Assembly (NCBI RefSeq): GCF_012928505.1
Contig: NZ_JABBJN010000008.1
Coordinates: 62,001-126,000, forward strand
Length of the DNA stretch: 64,000 nt
Direction: 5' to 3'
Source: Achromobacter sp. Bel
GTDB lineage: Bacteria; Pseudomonadota; Gammaproteobacteria; Burkholderiales; Burkholderiaceae_B
Numbering within the stretch: position 1 is the first letter of the stretch; each line of letters starts with the position of its first letter. Shown one piece after another: positions 21,658 through 30,716 of the stretch. The translations under genes were made by a program, and so were the position numbers. The notes below the pieces were generated by a model that was not told where the DNA came from, did no database searches, and saw nothing but the letters and a program-made list of their open reading frames with translations.

Positions 21658-22740
21658 CTAGCGGACGCACACGTAGCCGGTGGTCCACCCTTCCGTTTCC
21701 GTCCATTTTCCGCCTGCGGATACGATGACCGCTTGATACCCCGCCGGACACGAACACTCCCCAGTACGTGGATTAGCCGTCGACTGCCCGGAATAATGCC
21801 GGCATCCGAACCGGTTATTGCTGCTGAAAGCGCCCCCGAACCCGCCGCTGGCGGGCTGCCAGACGCCGGACTGGCATGCCAGCAGGTCGCCTGCCTGCGT
21901 GCTGGCCATCGTTCCGTTGGCCAGGCCGCATACATGCCCCGGCTGGGCGCGGCCGCCGACGCTCAGGTAGGCGCCCGTGGCCATCGATGCCGCAACGGTC
22001 AGCGACCCGCTCAATGCCGGATCGCGCGCGTCGCCGATGCGAACGAATGGTTCCAGGTCGGGCAAAACGGGGGGAGTATCGCCCCCCAGTTCGGCCCCCG
22101 CCCCCGCCCACAGCGCCAGCGTGCCGGGCGCATAGGTTGGCGCGCCTGGCGCCAAGGGGTTGCCGAACCGGAACGCGGCGCCTCGGGTCTGCCCTGGCGT
22201 GTCGGGCCAGACGGCCCCGCCATAGCCGCCCGCGGCTTCGATGACGGACGCGATGCCGATTACGTCAGGCGACCCCGTCCCCCGTTTCAACAGCGGCGTG
22301 GCGCTGTAGATCAAGGCATCGATCCTGCACCGCTCGCCCGGGCAGTCCCCTCCTTTCTGCACCCGGACTTGCGCGCCGAATCCCAGCGCCGAGCGTTCGG
22401 GGAAGTCGGCCGGCAGGTGCGCCAACGCCCGCAATTCCGCCACCGTAGGGGATTGCGGATCCGCAAACAGCGGTGCGCCCCCGGCGTCCAGGGGCGCCGC
22501 CCCCTGGGCCAGCGCGTCAAAATGCCGCGCCAGCATCCCGGCGGCCGCCTGCCGAATCTGCGCCATCCACACCCCCGCCGAGCGCGCCGCCGCATCTTCG
22601 ATCCGTTGGACAAGCTGGTTGGAAGCCCAAATGGCGGTCACGGCAGTCAAGGCCAGCGCCAGCGCCATACCCGCCAGCGAAAAACCGGCCTGGCGGCGAC
22701 ACACGCGGGCAGCGCGTTCCGGCAAGAAGCGGCGCGTCAT
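21658..22740 (-). CDS. pilV: PilV-like type IVb minor pilin / pilus tip adhesin
   Basis: Pilin-like protein of 360 aa. A prepilin leader of 19 residues ends in Gly and is followed by FSLAGMALALALTAV, the hydrophobic assembly helix. The +5 residue is Gly instead of the usual Glu. The long C-terminal part has Cys-containing units (HVCGLANGTMAS, LLACQSGVW, GYVCVR) like the PilV adhesins of R64-type pili. The ATG at 22740 overlaps the pilS stop (ATGA). The frame remains open upstream to 23658, but only as a shadow of pilS. It is the last gene of the pil operon; no recombinase or inverted shufflon repeats follow. Confidence 0.85.
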   Translation of the reverse strand: MTRRFLPERAARVCRRQAGFSLAGMALALALTAVTAIWASNQLVQRIEDAAARSAGVWMAQIRQAAAGMLARHFDALAQGAAPLDAGGAPLFADPQSPTVAELRALAHLPADFPERSALGFGAQVRVQKGGDCPGERCRIDALIYSATPLLKRGTGSPDVIGIASVIEAAGGYGGAVWPDTPGQTRGAAFRFGNPLAPGAPTYAPGTLALWAGAGAELGGDTPPVLPDLEPFVRIGDARDPALSGSLTVAASMATGAYLSVGGRAQPGHVCGLANGTMASTQAGDLLACQSGVWQPASGGFGGAFSSNNRFGCRHYSGQSTANPRTGECSCPAGYQAVIVSAGGKWTETEGWTTGYVCVR

Positions 22741-23354
22741 TTCGCGGTAAAGGTGAACGTATTGACGTCGCCCTGGCTGCACTGGGCCTGAGCCAGCGCG
22801 GCCCGGTACGGCACCGCGGGCGTCGCAAGCGCGTCTTTCACGATCTTGGCGCCTGAATTTCCTCCGATGGAGATCGTCTCCGAAACCCGTTGGAGCACAG
22901 AAGCCAGCGCCGGGCAGGCGGCATGGCTGACATTGGTGAGCGTGACCGTGAACGCGGAGCCCAACCCGGCCCCGCCCAAGGCGGCGGCCACCACTTCGAC
23001 GATGCCGTTGCGGCCGGAGCCGCTGCCTCCCAATCCGTGCACGATGCGCGCCGACGCCCCGCTGCCCTGGACGGCCAATACGCTGGAATCGCGCAGGGCA
23101 TTGGCCATGGCTCCGGTGTCCAGCCCCGTATAAGGCGTGACGCCTCCGCCCTGGGCATTGATTTTCATGCTGGCGATGAAGCGTTGGAGCTCTTCGCCGA
23201 CTTTTGGCACCTTGTTTTCGATGACATATGCCCCGATCGCGGGGATGCCCACGATCGCGATCAACAGGACGATCGCGGTCACGATGGACACTTCCATCAA
23301 AGAAAATCCACGCTGGCGCCTGGCGCCGGATTGAAACTTCAGAACCTGTTGCAT
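22737..23354 (-). CDS. pilS: Type IVb major pilin PilS
   Basis: Major prepilin of 205 aa. A 16-residue basic leader ends in Gly16; the mature protein begins FSLMEVSIVTAIVLLIAIVG, with Phe+1 and Glu+5 as required for prepilin peptidase cleavage and assembly. The C-terminal domain has two Cys (AACPAL and AQCSQGD) that can form the disulfide of type IVb pilins. The start at 23354 (MQQVLKF) was chosen over 23417 because it gives a proper short leader. It lies between pilR and pilV. Confidence 0.9.
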   Translation of the reverse strand: MQQVLKFQSGARRQRGFSLMEVSIVTAIVLLIAIVGIPAIGAYVIENKVPKVGEELQRFIASMKINAQGGGVTPYTGLDTGAMANALRDSSVLAVQGSGASARIVHGLGGSGSGRNGIVEVVAAALGGAGLGSAFTVTLTNVSHAACPALASVLQRVSETISIGGNSGAKIVKDALATPAVPYRAALAQAQCSQGDVNTFTFTAK

Positions 23355-23426
23355 CACACCCTCCGTTGAGTAAATAGGACACGCATGCGCGCCGGGGTCC
23401 GCCTGTGTGGCCAGCACACGGCAACG

Positions 23427-24518
23427 CTATTGGCTTGCATAAAAGTTGGTCAGCGCCCGGCGCAGTTCGTCGATGACGGCGTAGTGCCAAAGCGTGACGC
23501 CCAGCACCGTCGCCAGCGACGCGATCAACAGCGCCCAGCGCAGTGCCGCCGCCTGCCGCCGCACTCGTGCCAGCAACCGCGATTCGACGCGTTGGCGGAC
23601 TCGCGCCAGACCGGTTTCCAACCCCAACGCGTCCGTCATGTCGGCCATGTACCACCACGTTTCTTCATCCAGCAGCCCGGTACTGAATATTTCGGGGCCG
23701 CTGGCGCCACCGTCCAGACGGCTCAACATGGATTGAAGATGCGCATGCATCCAAGGCCTGGCGTCCCGCGCCTGGACCGCCAGGGCGTGGCGCAGGCGGG
23801 TATCGGCCGCGCCGTGCTGACGAACCAGCACCGACAGCAGGCAGAGGAAGCGGATCGCCTGAAAATCGCGGTACAGCCGCCATAGCAGCCAGCGGTCGAG
23901 TCCGGCCCGGAATGCCCCCGCCACGTTTGGCAGCGACCATAGGCTCAGCAGCGCAATGCCGACGCCAAGCACCAGCCACAGCAACAGCCATTGCCGCAGC
24001 AACCGAGCCAACGCGAACAGTCCGCGCGTCAGGCTGCCGTAGTCTTCCGCAGGCACCATCTGGAAGACCTGCTGCAGGCGCGGGACGCTGAAGAACGGGA
24101 TGGCGCCCAACAAAGCGAGGGCCACAACCATCGCCGCCACGCCGGCCGCCGCCGCCGACACCACCGCTACCCAAGCGTCGCCCCCCAACCGGACCGCGCG
24201 GGCCAGGTCGCGCAGCGCCCCGGCAAGGTCGCCGCCCTCTTCCTGGACACAACTCAGCAGCAGGCATTCTTCAGAGGGCAGCGTGCCGGACCACGCGGCG
24301 CCAAGGTCTCCGCCGGCTTCCGGATAAGCGCCGGCCCAGTAATGCGACAGGCGTCCGCGCACGGTGCGCGGTCCGTAGCGGCGTGCGTCGTCAGCGAAAA
24401 TGTCGCGCAGGCTTTTGCGTCCCTGCGTCCCCTCGACCAGATCCGCCAGATACTCGTAGTAGTCTGCGCGTCCGGTTCGGAAACGCAGCGCATCCAGGCG
24501 CGGAAAATGGCGGATCAT
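23427..24518 (-). CDS. pilR: Type IVb pilus inner membrane platform protein PilR
   Basis: Polytopic inner membrane protein of 363 aa in the GspF/PilC class. Three strong hydrophobic segments are visible: around VVSAAAAGVAAMVVALALLG, around WLLLWLVLGVGIALLSLW, and near the C-terminus (ALLIASLATVLGVTLW). It would anchor the PilQ ATPase and drive pilin extraction. The ATG at 24518 (MIRHFPRLDALRF) overlaps the pilQ stop (ATGA); the longer frame to 24686 is a shadow. Confidence 0.88.
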   Translation of the reverse strand: MIRHFPRLDALRFRTGRADYYEYLADLVEGTQGRKSLRDIFADDARRYGPRTVRGRLSHYWAGAYPEAGGDLGAAWSGTLPSEECLLLSCVQEEGGDLAGALRDLARAVRLGGDAWVAVVSAAAAGVAAMVVALALLGAIPFFSVPRLQQVFQMVPAEDYGSLTRGLFALARLLRQWLLLWLVLGVGIALLSLWSLPNVAGAFRAGLDRWLLWRLYRDFQAIRFLCLLSVLVRQHGAADTRLRHALAVQARDARPWMHAHLQSMLSRLDGGASGPEIFSTGLLDEETWWYMADMTDALGLETGLARVRQRVESRLLARVRRQAAALRWALLIASLATVLGVTLWHYAVIDELRRALTNFYASQ

Positions 24519-26236
24519 GTTCGCCCCCCGTGCCCGGCGTCCATCCGGGCATGCGCCGTGTGCCAAGCGTGCGGCGAGACCGCGAAATCGAATCGGCGCA
24601 GTAGCGCCCTGGGATCGACTTGCCCGGCATTCACTTTGTGCAGGGCGCAGTCCAGCGCCCGCATGCCGCAGCCGGTCGCATCGCATTCACCGGCGTCCGC
24701 CGACCGCGTCAGGCCCAGGTTGTCGCGCAGGCGCACACGTTCCAGGAACCCTTCCATGCGGTTGGGTTCGATCAATTCCGCGGCGACGCTACGTCCCGCG
24801 ATGCCATTGAGCTCCGGCACTTGGGGCCTGCGGCAAGCGGCGCATCCCGCCGGGTTCCTGACCCTGGCCGCCTCGGCGTCCAGCCGATGCGTTCGTTGCA
24901 GCCAACGGCCCCAGGCCTGCCAATCCAATGCGGCATCCGGATGCTGCGGGCGCCCCTGCCACAAGCTGTCCAGCGGCAATGCGCAAGCTGCGCATAAGCG
25001 GGGCAACAACGTCTGATAGACCAGCAGTTTCAGAATGCCCGGCGTGGCAAGAAAGTCACGCGACACGCCGATCGCATCCGACGCGAGGCGTTCCGGAATC
25101 AGGGCCGCGGACCCCGCGTGCGTGGTGGCATACAAACTGACGCCCGAACCGGCGAGATCCATGAAGGCGCGGCCGGTGTCGACATCGCGGATTTCGCCGA
25201 TCAGCAGATCGTTCATGGCCGAACGCTTGATGGTCTTGAGCTTGGCGTCGAACGCCGGCCACGCGGATTCGGCCAAGGCGCTGCCCAGCGTGTTCTGCAA
25301 GGCGTTGGCAATGATGTATTCAACCGGGTCCTCCAGCGTGATCACCTTGCGGGTGGCGGCGATGCCGCGCATCAACGTCGCAATGGTGGTGGACTTTCCC
25401 GATCCGACGACGCCCGCCAGCACGATGGCGCCCCCTTCGCGTTCGCGGGCGCGCAGCAGGGTATCGATCTGGGCAGGCAGATATCCCAACGCATGCAGGT
25501 CGCCATCGGCCGTGGCATCCAGGCGCAAAATGCGCAGGCAGACAGACGGGCCCGCATCGGTCGCCAGCGACGCCCACCGGAGCACCAACGGCGCGCCATC
25601 CACCGTCAGCGCGATGCGCCCCTGCTGTTCCAGCGCCGGGTCGAACACAGCGCCATTGCCGCCGCGCACGTCCATCCATGCCACGGCCAGCACTTCCAGC
25701 AAGGTTGTATTGGACAGGCCGGAGAATCGCTCGGTCGCGACATATTCCCCATTGATGGTGTACCGGATGTCACACGCCTCGTGGCGCCGGTTCACATTGA
25801 TGTGCACATCGCTCGCGCCTTGGGACACGCCCCATCGCACGATATCCAGGAAGAGCGCGGCCAGGGCCGACGCGCGCTCGGCTTGCCTGCCCCCGCTTCG
25901 CGACCCGGTGCCCGCCGCCGTCAATTGGCCGCGCGAGACCATCAGCAGCAAGGGTGCCGGCAGGGCGTAGCGGGTCGGCTGCGCCAACCGGTATCCTCCG
26001 GCGCGCACCAGACGCTCGACCTCGTCGATGGGATCGCCTTGCAGGTATTCCTTGACGGCGAAGATGGCGGCTTCGCCACTTTCAAGCAGCACGGGGCACA
26101 GCCGGCCAGCCAGCGAGGCCAGATCGAATTCCCGGCTTAACGCGCGGACAAAGGCCGGGGCCAGGCGAAAGATGTCGTCGGCGCTATGCAATTCGCGAGG
26201 CAGCGATGCCGGCGCAGGCGTGGAGGGGCCGTTCAT
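24515..26236 (-). CDS. pilQ: Type IVb pilus assembly ATPase PilQ (GspE family)
   Basis: Secretion ATPase of 573 aa. Walker A is GVVGSGKST at residues 275-283, the Asp box is LEDPVEYII near 301-309, Walker B is DLLIGEIRD at about 343-351 and the His box is ATTHAG. Paired cysteines in CAAC near the C-terminus and in GCAACRRP may bind zinc as in GspE/PilB. The ATG at 26236 (MNGPSTPAP) overlaps the pilP stop (ATGA), and the upstream extension to 26680 is a shadow of pilP. It powers pilin polymerisation; no separate retraction ATPase is present. Confidence 0.92.
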   Translation of the reverse strand: MNGPSTPAPASLPRELHSADDIFRLAPAFVRALSREFDLASLAGRLCPVLLESGEAAIFAVKEYLQGDPIDEVERLVRAGGYRLAQPTRYALPAPLLLMVSRGQLTAAGTGSRSGGRQAERASALAALFLDIVRWGVSQGASDVHINVNRRHEACDIRYTINGEYVATERFSGLSNTTLLEVLAVAWMDVRGGNGAVFDPALEQQGRIALTVDGAPLVLRWASLATDAGPSVCLRILRLDATADGDLHALGYLPAQIDTLLRAREREGGAIVLAGVVGSGKSTTIATLMRGIAATRKVITLEDPVEYIIANALQNTLGSALAESAWPAFDAKLKTIKRSAMNDLLIGEIRDVDTGRAFMDLAGSGVSLYATTHAGSAALIPERLASDAIGVSRDFLATPGILKLLVYQTLLPRLCAACALPLDSLWQGRPQHPDAALDWQAWGRWLQRTHRLDAEAARVRNPAGCAACRRPQVPELNGIAGRSVAAELIEPNRMEGFLERVRLRDNLGLTRSADAGECDATGCGMRALDCALHKVNAGQVDPRALLRRFDFAVSPHAWHTAHARMDAGHGGRT

Positions 26237-26733
26237 GGCGTTGCCCTCTCCGCGCTCAGGCAGGCGGTGTGGTCCCTGGCATCTCTGCGCAAGCGCACGC
26301 AAGCCCCTTCGATGGCAAGCAATTGATAGCCGGCCGAGGCGGCCGAAACGGCCCCCGCGACAGGCGCTGCGCGGCCCGTCTGATAGCGCAGCACGGCGCC
26401 ATTGACGACCACGTCGGCGCTCAGGCGCCGGGCGACCCCGAATATCGCGGCCACGCGGATCTCGTCCGGCGGCCGGATGACGGTTTCCATCGACCCGGCA
26501 GGCGACGGACCGGATTGGCAAATGCCGGGCATCCGGCAATCGGCCAGGGCAGCCGCCGCATCGGCGCGCAACAGCGTGCGCACCGTTTCCACCTCCGGCC
26601 ACGCCTGCGCCTCGTCGGCCGGCGGCGAATCCTGTGTCGGCTGGGCGGCCGCGGGTGCGAGGCCCGCGAGCAGAACACACGCAAGACCCCGGGTGAACGC
26701 TGCGCGTCCCGGTGCAAACCTATTCCTGCTCAT
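26233..26733 (-). CDS. pilP: PilP-like type IVb pilus biogenesis protein
   Basis: Small exported protein of 166 aa with a signal peptide (MSRNRFAPGRAAFTRGLACV, cleavage near AAAQP). The mature part contains YQLLAIEGACVRL, like the short PilP proteins of R64-type systems. PilP is thought to bridge inner membrane components and the secretin. The start at 26733 or four codons earlier (26745) overlaps the end of pilO. Identity rests mainly on size, export signal and position between PilO and PilQ. Confidence 0.75.
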   Translation of the reverse strand: MSRNRFAPGRAAFTRGLACVLLAGLAPAAAQPTQDSPPADEAQAWPEVETVRTLLRADAAAALADCRMPGICQSGPSPAGSMETVIRPPDEIRVAAIFGVARRLSADVVVNGAVLRYQTGRAAPVAGAVSAASAGYQLLAIEGACVRLRRDARDHTACLSAERATP

Positions 26734-28039
26734 ACAGTTCTCCATGCAATTCGGCGACCAGCGTGCTGGCGACCAGGCTGGGCTGGCGCTGCGGTTGCAC
26801 GTCCAGCACGAAGCGCGACCAGCGCACCGCGGGCAGCAGGCTGGGCAAGAGCGCGAAGGACCGCAAGGGCCCGGACAAGCGCAAGGCACGGCGCCGGATG
26901 GCCGGCCGGGCAACCGCCACGGCGCCAGGCGGTTGCGCCGCCAGCGACTGAGGCGGCGGCACGGGCACGGCCGGATCCAACGCGACCGAAGCAAACGCCG
27001 GCTGCAACCGCTGCAGCGCCGCAACCAACTCGGTGTCCACGCGCAGCGCGCTCGGCAACGTCAACCGGGCCAAGGGCACGGCATCGGCCGCGACGCGCCA
27101 AGACAGCGTGGCCGCTTCCAGTGGCGCGAATGACACTTGCCAGCCTTCAGGCAGCCGCGCATGCAGCGATTGATTCGTCGCGAGCGGATGCGCCCGCGCA
27201 TAGCGCGCCGAACAATTCCAGGCCCACGGCCCGGCATCGCATTGCGCGTGGCGTAGTGCCCACCCCTGCACCTGGACAGGGAGTTTTCCCACCGCGCGCA
27301 GCAAGCCGAAGAGACCGGCGGGCGCATGCGCGGGCGTCCCCTCCAGCATCGCCACGTAGGGATCCACCGGGTCCGCGGACTCCTGATCATGGGTTTGCGG
27401 CATGCGCGGAAAGACCCGCGCCGACAGGCCATGCCATAGCGGCGGCCCGACGGCTGCCAATCCCACGCATATCAGGAACAGGCGCAAGGCGAGCGGCATT
27501 GCAGTCCAACGAGACGGCAGCACCGCCAGCCGCGCACCCGGCTCCACGGCGTGCGACAGTGCCTCCCATACCGAATCGGCATCGTGCTCGTGCAAGGCGG
27601 GGCGCTGTTCCCGCAAGCGCGCGCACGCATGCAAGGCTTCGCTGTACGAGTCGAACAGCCTGTCCGCCTGCGACAGCACGGACCCATCCTGAGCCGCGAC
27701 CAGCCAGTAGCGTCCTTCAGGAAGCGGGATCAGGCACAAACCGCCCTCCGGGTACAACAACGCATAGAGTTGCGCGGCAGCCTGGATGTGGGGCGTGCGC
27801 CCCCGCCGTGATGTCGTCGCAGATGGACCGCGGCGCCAGGTTGAACGCGCCCGGCCATAGCCCGCGACGGTGGCCGGCGACCCGCCGACGACGGCATGGG
27901 TCGCCCGCAACCGCCGCCCGCGGGCGCGGGCCAATCCGGAGACGTCGGAGCCGATCAGCACCAGCCAGCGCAAACCGAACGCCAGCTGGCGATCAACACC
28001 GGCGCATTCGATCAGAAGGAAATGGGGGGCTCGGTTCAT
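26720..28039 (-). CDS. pilO: PilO-like type IVb pilus protein
   Basis: 439 aa protein with a cytoplasmic N-terminal half and a single membrane segment at about residues 180-200 (PLALRLFLICVGLAAVGPPL), followed by a periplasmic half. This is the arrangement of PilO2/PilO of R64-type pili. It contains a conserved-looking GRYWLVAAQDGSVLSQADRL block. It sits 9 bp after pilN and overlaps pilP. Annotation depends on architecture and operon position. Confidence 0.78.
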   Translation of the reverse strand: MNRAPHFLLIECAGVDRQLAFGLRWLVLIGSDVSGLARARGRRLRATHAVVGGSPATVAGYGRARSTWRRGPSATTSRRGRTPHIQAAAQLYALLYPEGGLCLIPLPEGRYWLVAAQDGSVLSQADRLFDSYSEALHACARLREQRPALHEHDADSVWEALSHAVEPGARLAVLPSRWTAMPLALRLFLICVGLAAVGPPLWHGLSARVFPRMPQTHDQESADPVDPYVAMLEGTPAHAPAGLFGLLRAVGKLPVQVQGWALRHAQCDAGPWAWNCSARYARAHPLATNQSLHARLPEGWQVSFAPLEAATLSWRVAADAVPLARLTLPSALRVDTELVAALQRLQPAFASVALDPAVPVPPPQSLAAQPPGAVAVARPAIRRRALRLSGPLRSFALLPSLLPAVRWSRFVLDVQPQRQPSLVASTLVAELHGELYEQE

Positions 28040-28048
28040 GGCGTGGCC

Positions 28049-29638
28049 TCAATACCCTTCTTCGACCTGCGCCGTGACCAGCACCAGCGTGGTTTCACGT
28101 TCCTGGGCGGCGCTGTCCTGGCCGCCCGCGATCAGCGGGAGGCCAGGCGCCAGGCGTTGGCGGTCATGCTGATCCTGGCTGCGATCGAAGCCGGACAGGA
28201 TGACGGGCTGGCCCGGCCGCAATTCGATTTGCTGCACCGTGCCGTTGCCGTCGATCGTGATCTGCTGGACCTGTACCTGATTGCCGCGCTCTCCGAAGGT
28301 GATGGTCTTCAGCGGTTGCGCCACCGCGTTGTCATAGGCGACAGACAAGAGTATCTGGCCGTCTTCCTGGATGTCTGGCAATAGCGTCAGGAACGAACCC
28401 ACGGTTTCTTCTTTCTGGCTGATGGACACCGCAGGCAGCGACCCATTGGCCCCGCCTGCCGTCGTGCCCGGGACCGCAGTGCTTTGCACCCGGTCGATGT
28501 ACGAAAACGTGGTGCGGATCGCATGGGTGACTGGCCGGCGGTTCAAGGTCAGCACGGGCACCTTGCGATGCCTCACGATCGCGCCCATCGTGCTTAGCGC
28601 CGAGATGACCGCGCGCGAGCCGTCGAATGGCCCCTGCTTCACCCCGGCTTCGAGCAAGCCCGCCCCTAGCGGCGCCACCCCGGGTAATGCAACGCGCGCC
28701 GACGCGCCTGCCGCGGCGTAAAGCGCGTTCCAGTCCATGCCGCCTGACGCCGATTGCCTGACGATGACGGTGATTTCCTCGAAGACCAACCGCACGCGGC
28801 GCGTCAATGCCTTGTTCTCGCGCTCCAGGTAGTGCGCCACGCGCTCCAGCGCCTCGGGCGTGTCGGTGACGACAAGCGACGATGCGCCATCCACCGCGTC
28901 CGCAACCAGGCCAGATCGTGTCAGGAACGGCATGATGGTGGCGCGCAGAACGGCCAACGCGTTGTGTTCTTTCGCGGACAGGGTGGTGTTGGACGTGCTT
29001 TCAAAGCCTTCGCCTTCTGCGCTGCCCGATCTGCCCAAGCGCACATCGACCGCGCTGGCGAGTGAAAGGGCCCGCACGTCGAACACGCGGGTTTCAGTGC
29101 GGTAGAACTCCAGCGCATCGCGCACATAACGCCAATGCACGGAAAACCGGGCAGCCAGCGCATCCAGCAGATCGGCTAGCGGCATGGGCCCGTCGCGTAC
29201 TTCGAAACGGACCGGAGACAGCGCCGACAGCCCGGCATCCACGGCAAGGCGGGGCAGGAACTGTTCCAACGGTAGCAAGGCGTCGGGCCGCACCCGGACC
29301 GGAATGCCGGTAGCGGCGCCCAGGCGCTGGGCCATCACGGGAAGGTCAGCCTCGTCGGCCAGCATCAGCGTCGTCGGCACGTTCTCGCGCAGCGCCGGCG
29401 GCAGCGACACCGCGCGCGCCAGCGGCTGCGGTTTGCCGGCGACCCATGGCGTGGCGACGTCCTGTGCCGCGATACGCGCCTGGCGATCCGATAATCCCGC
29501 CGCGAACGCCTGATGTCGATCCGCCAGCTCCCCACGCCGCTCGTTCGCCGCGCGGTTCAACTGCGCCGCTTGCTGCGATGCCGTGCAACCGCTCAGCACC
29601 CCGCACGCCACCATGCACATCACATGTTTGATCGTCAT
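28049..29638 (-). CDS. pilN: PilN secretin lipoprotein of type IVb pilus
   Basis: Outer membrane secretin of 529 aa. A lipoprotein signal with lipobox LSGC and Cys18 starts the protein (MTIKHVMCMVACGVLSGC). N-domains follow, and the secretin domain lies near the C-terminus, with patterns such as TFSYIDRVQS, GSFLTLLPDIQEDGQILLSV and RPGQPVILSGFDR. The ATG at 29638 overlaps the upstream stop (ATGA) and gives a proper lipoprotein signal; the longer frame to 29878 does not. It forms the pilus exit pore. Confidence 0.93.
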   Translation of the reverse strand: MTIKHVMCMVACGVLSGCTASQQAAQLNRAANERRGELADRHQAFAAGLSDRQARIAAQDVATPWVAGKPQPLARAVSLPPALRENVPTTLMLADEADLPVMAQRLGAATGIPVRVRPDALLPLEQFLPRLAVDAGLSALSPVRFEVRDGPMPLADLLDALAARFSVHWRYVRDALEFYRTETRVFDVRALSLASAVDVRLGRSGSAEGEGFESTSNTTLSAKEHNALAVLRATIMPFLTRSGLVADAVDGASSLVVTDTPEALERVAHYLERENKALTRRVRLVFEEITVIVRQSASGGMDWNALYAAAGASARVALPGVAPLGAGLLEAGVKQGPFDGSRAVISALSTMGAIVRHRKVPVLTLNRRPVTHAIRTTFSYIDRVQSTAVPGTTAGGANGSLPAVSISQKEETVGSFLTLLPDIQEDGQILLSVAYDNAVAQPLKTITFGERGNQVQVQQITIDGNGTVQQIELRPGQPVILSGFDRSQDQHDRQRLAPGLPLIAGGQDSAAQERETTLVLVTAQVEEGY

Positions 29639-30504
29639 GCCCCGGCTCCTTGCGGCGATGCCGTGCGTGAGCAGGACTGGGCCAGCGGCACGACACGCAG
29701 CACCTGATTGCCGTAGAAGCACGGCTGCAATGGCTTTTCTGCCAATTCGGTCGCGGCGAGCAGTTCGCGGACAGCGGACTTGAAGTCGCCGAGAAAATCC
29801 GCGGACGCGGACAACGGAATATCCACATCCACTGCCCAATGCTGCGGTTGGAACGTCCAACCCGAACGGTCCGCCCAACGCGCCAGCACCGCACGCAGCG
29901 TGGCGTCCGGCGGAGCGGCTCGATATGCCGGTGTCGGCGCGACGGGTAACGGGGAATGGGTCAGGCCGGGAGTGGTGGCGGCGGCCGGGGCGTCAACTGG
30001 GGGCAGCCCGCTGACCCTCAAAGGTCCGTCCACTCTCTGCGGCCCCTGAGCCACCAGAGGTCCGTCAGCCGCGAGCGCGCCGACTCCCGACATCGCCAAC
30101 GGCAAGGATTGCGCCGGTGTGGCCGCGATGCGGTCCATGTCTTCCGCGCGTTCCGCCCTGGCCGCCAAGCGGCCGCCACGGAAGCGAAGCACTCCCCACT
30201 CGCCCTTGACCACTACGTACGGGTCGCGGCGGACGTAGGGCAAGGCATGCTCACCGTCGCCCCGCACGCCGAACACCGCGGGCAAGGCTTGGCCGGACGC
30301 GAATTGCAGCCAGACTTCCCTGCCGTTATCGAACACCTGCACAGGCGCGACGGCAGGGTCTCCCGACAGGCGCCAGTCAAACCGGAATCCACCTGCGACA
30401 GGCTCAACTGCCTGCCAGGAAGCGCCAGGGCCGCCTTTGGCTGGCCAACTTGTGCAAGCGGCCAGGCCGGACAGGCTTGCCACCACGAAGAAGATTCGAA
30501 CCAT
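29635..30504 (-). CDS. PilL-like lipoprotein with TcpQ-type C-terminal domain
   Basis: Lipoprotein of 289 aa (lipobox LAAC, Cys17). Residues of about 35-105 look like the VirB9/TrbG beta domain: VFDNGREVWLQFASGQALPA followed by VFGVRGDGEHALPYVRRDPY and then WGVLRFRGG. After a Pro/Ala-rich linker, residues of about 200-278 match the TcpQ/PilL C-terminal type (LRAVLARWADRSGWTF, CFYGNQVLRVVP), which helps secretin assembly. It opens the pil operon, where R64 has pilL. Domain calls are by eye; the position supports a secretin partner role. Confidence 0.72.
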   Translation of the reverse strand: MVRIFFVVASLSGLAACTSWPAKGGPGASWQAVEPVAGGFRFDWRLSGDPAVAPVQVFDNGREVWLQFASGQALPAVFGVRGDGEHALPYVRRDPYVVVKGEWGVLRFRGGRLAARAERAEDMDRIAATPAQSLPLAMSGVGALAADGPLVAQGPQRVDGPLRVSGLPPVDAPAAATTPGLTHSPLPVAPTPAYRAAPPDATLRAVLARWADRSGWTFQPQHWAVDVDIPLSASADFLGDFKSAVRELLAATELAEKPLQPCFYGNQVLRVVPLAQSCSRTASPQGAGA

Positions 30505-30641
30505 GCCTCACCGCAAGCAAAGGGCGCACCGGAAGCGGTACGCATGAACGGCATGGTGGACGACGGGTCAGCGTGCCGCCAGACTGGCATGTACGCATGG
30601 ATGCTTTGATCCGCCCCTTGCGAAGGCACGATCAATGGACG

Positions 30642-30666
30642 AAAAAAAACCCGGTCCAGGGACCGG
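30642..30666 (-). terminator. Intrinsic terminator after the solute-binding protein gene
   Basis: On the minus strand a CCGGTC/GACCGG stem is followed by eight T residues, 50 bp after the stop of the UgpB-like gene. It separates that gene from the pil operon. Confidence 0.85.
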
Positions 30667-30716
30667 ATTCGTGCGAGCGGAACCGGCGTCAGCGCCGCCG
30701 GTTCAAGCCTTGCAGG

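Noticed and set aside
22741..23658. 666 aa open frame that would extend pilV upstream
   Set aside because: The extension reads across pilS in another frame and has Arg/Gly/Ala-rich shadow composition. The prepilin leader at 22740 gives a proper start.
26237..26680. 721 aa open frame extending pilQ upstream
   Set aside because: It overlaps pilP in another frame and lacks the family N-terminus; ATG 26236 makes the usual ATGA junction.
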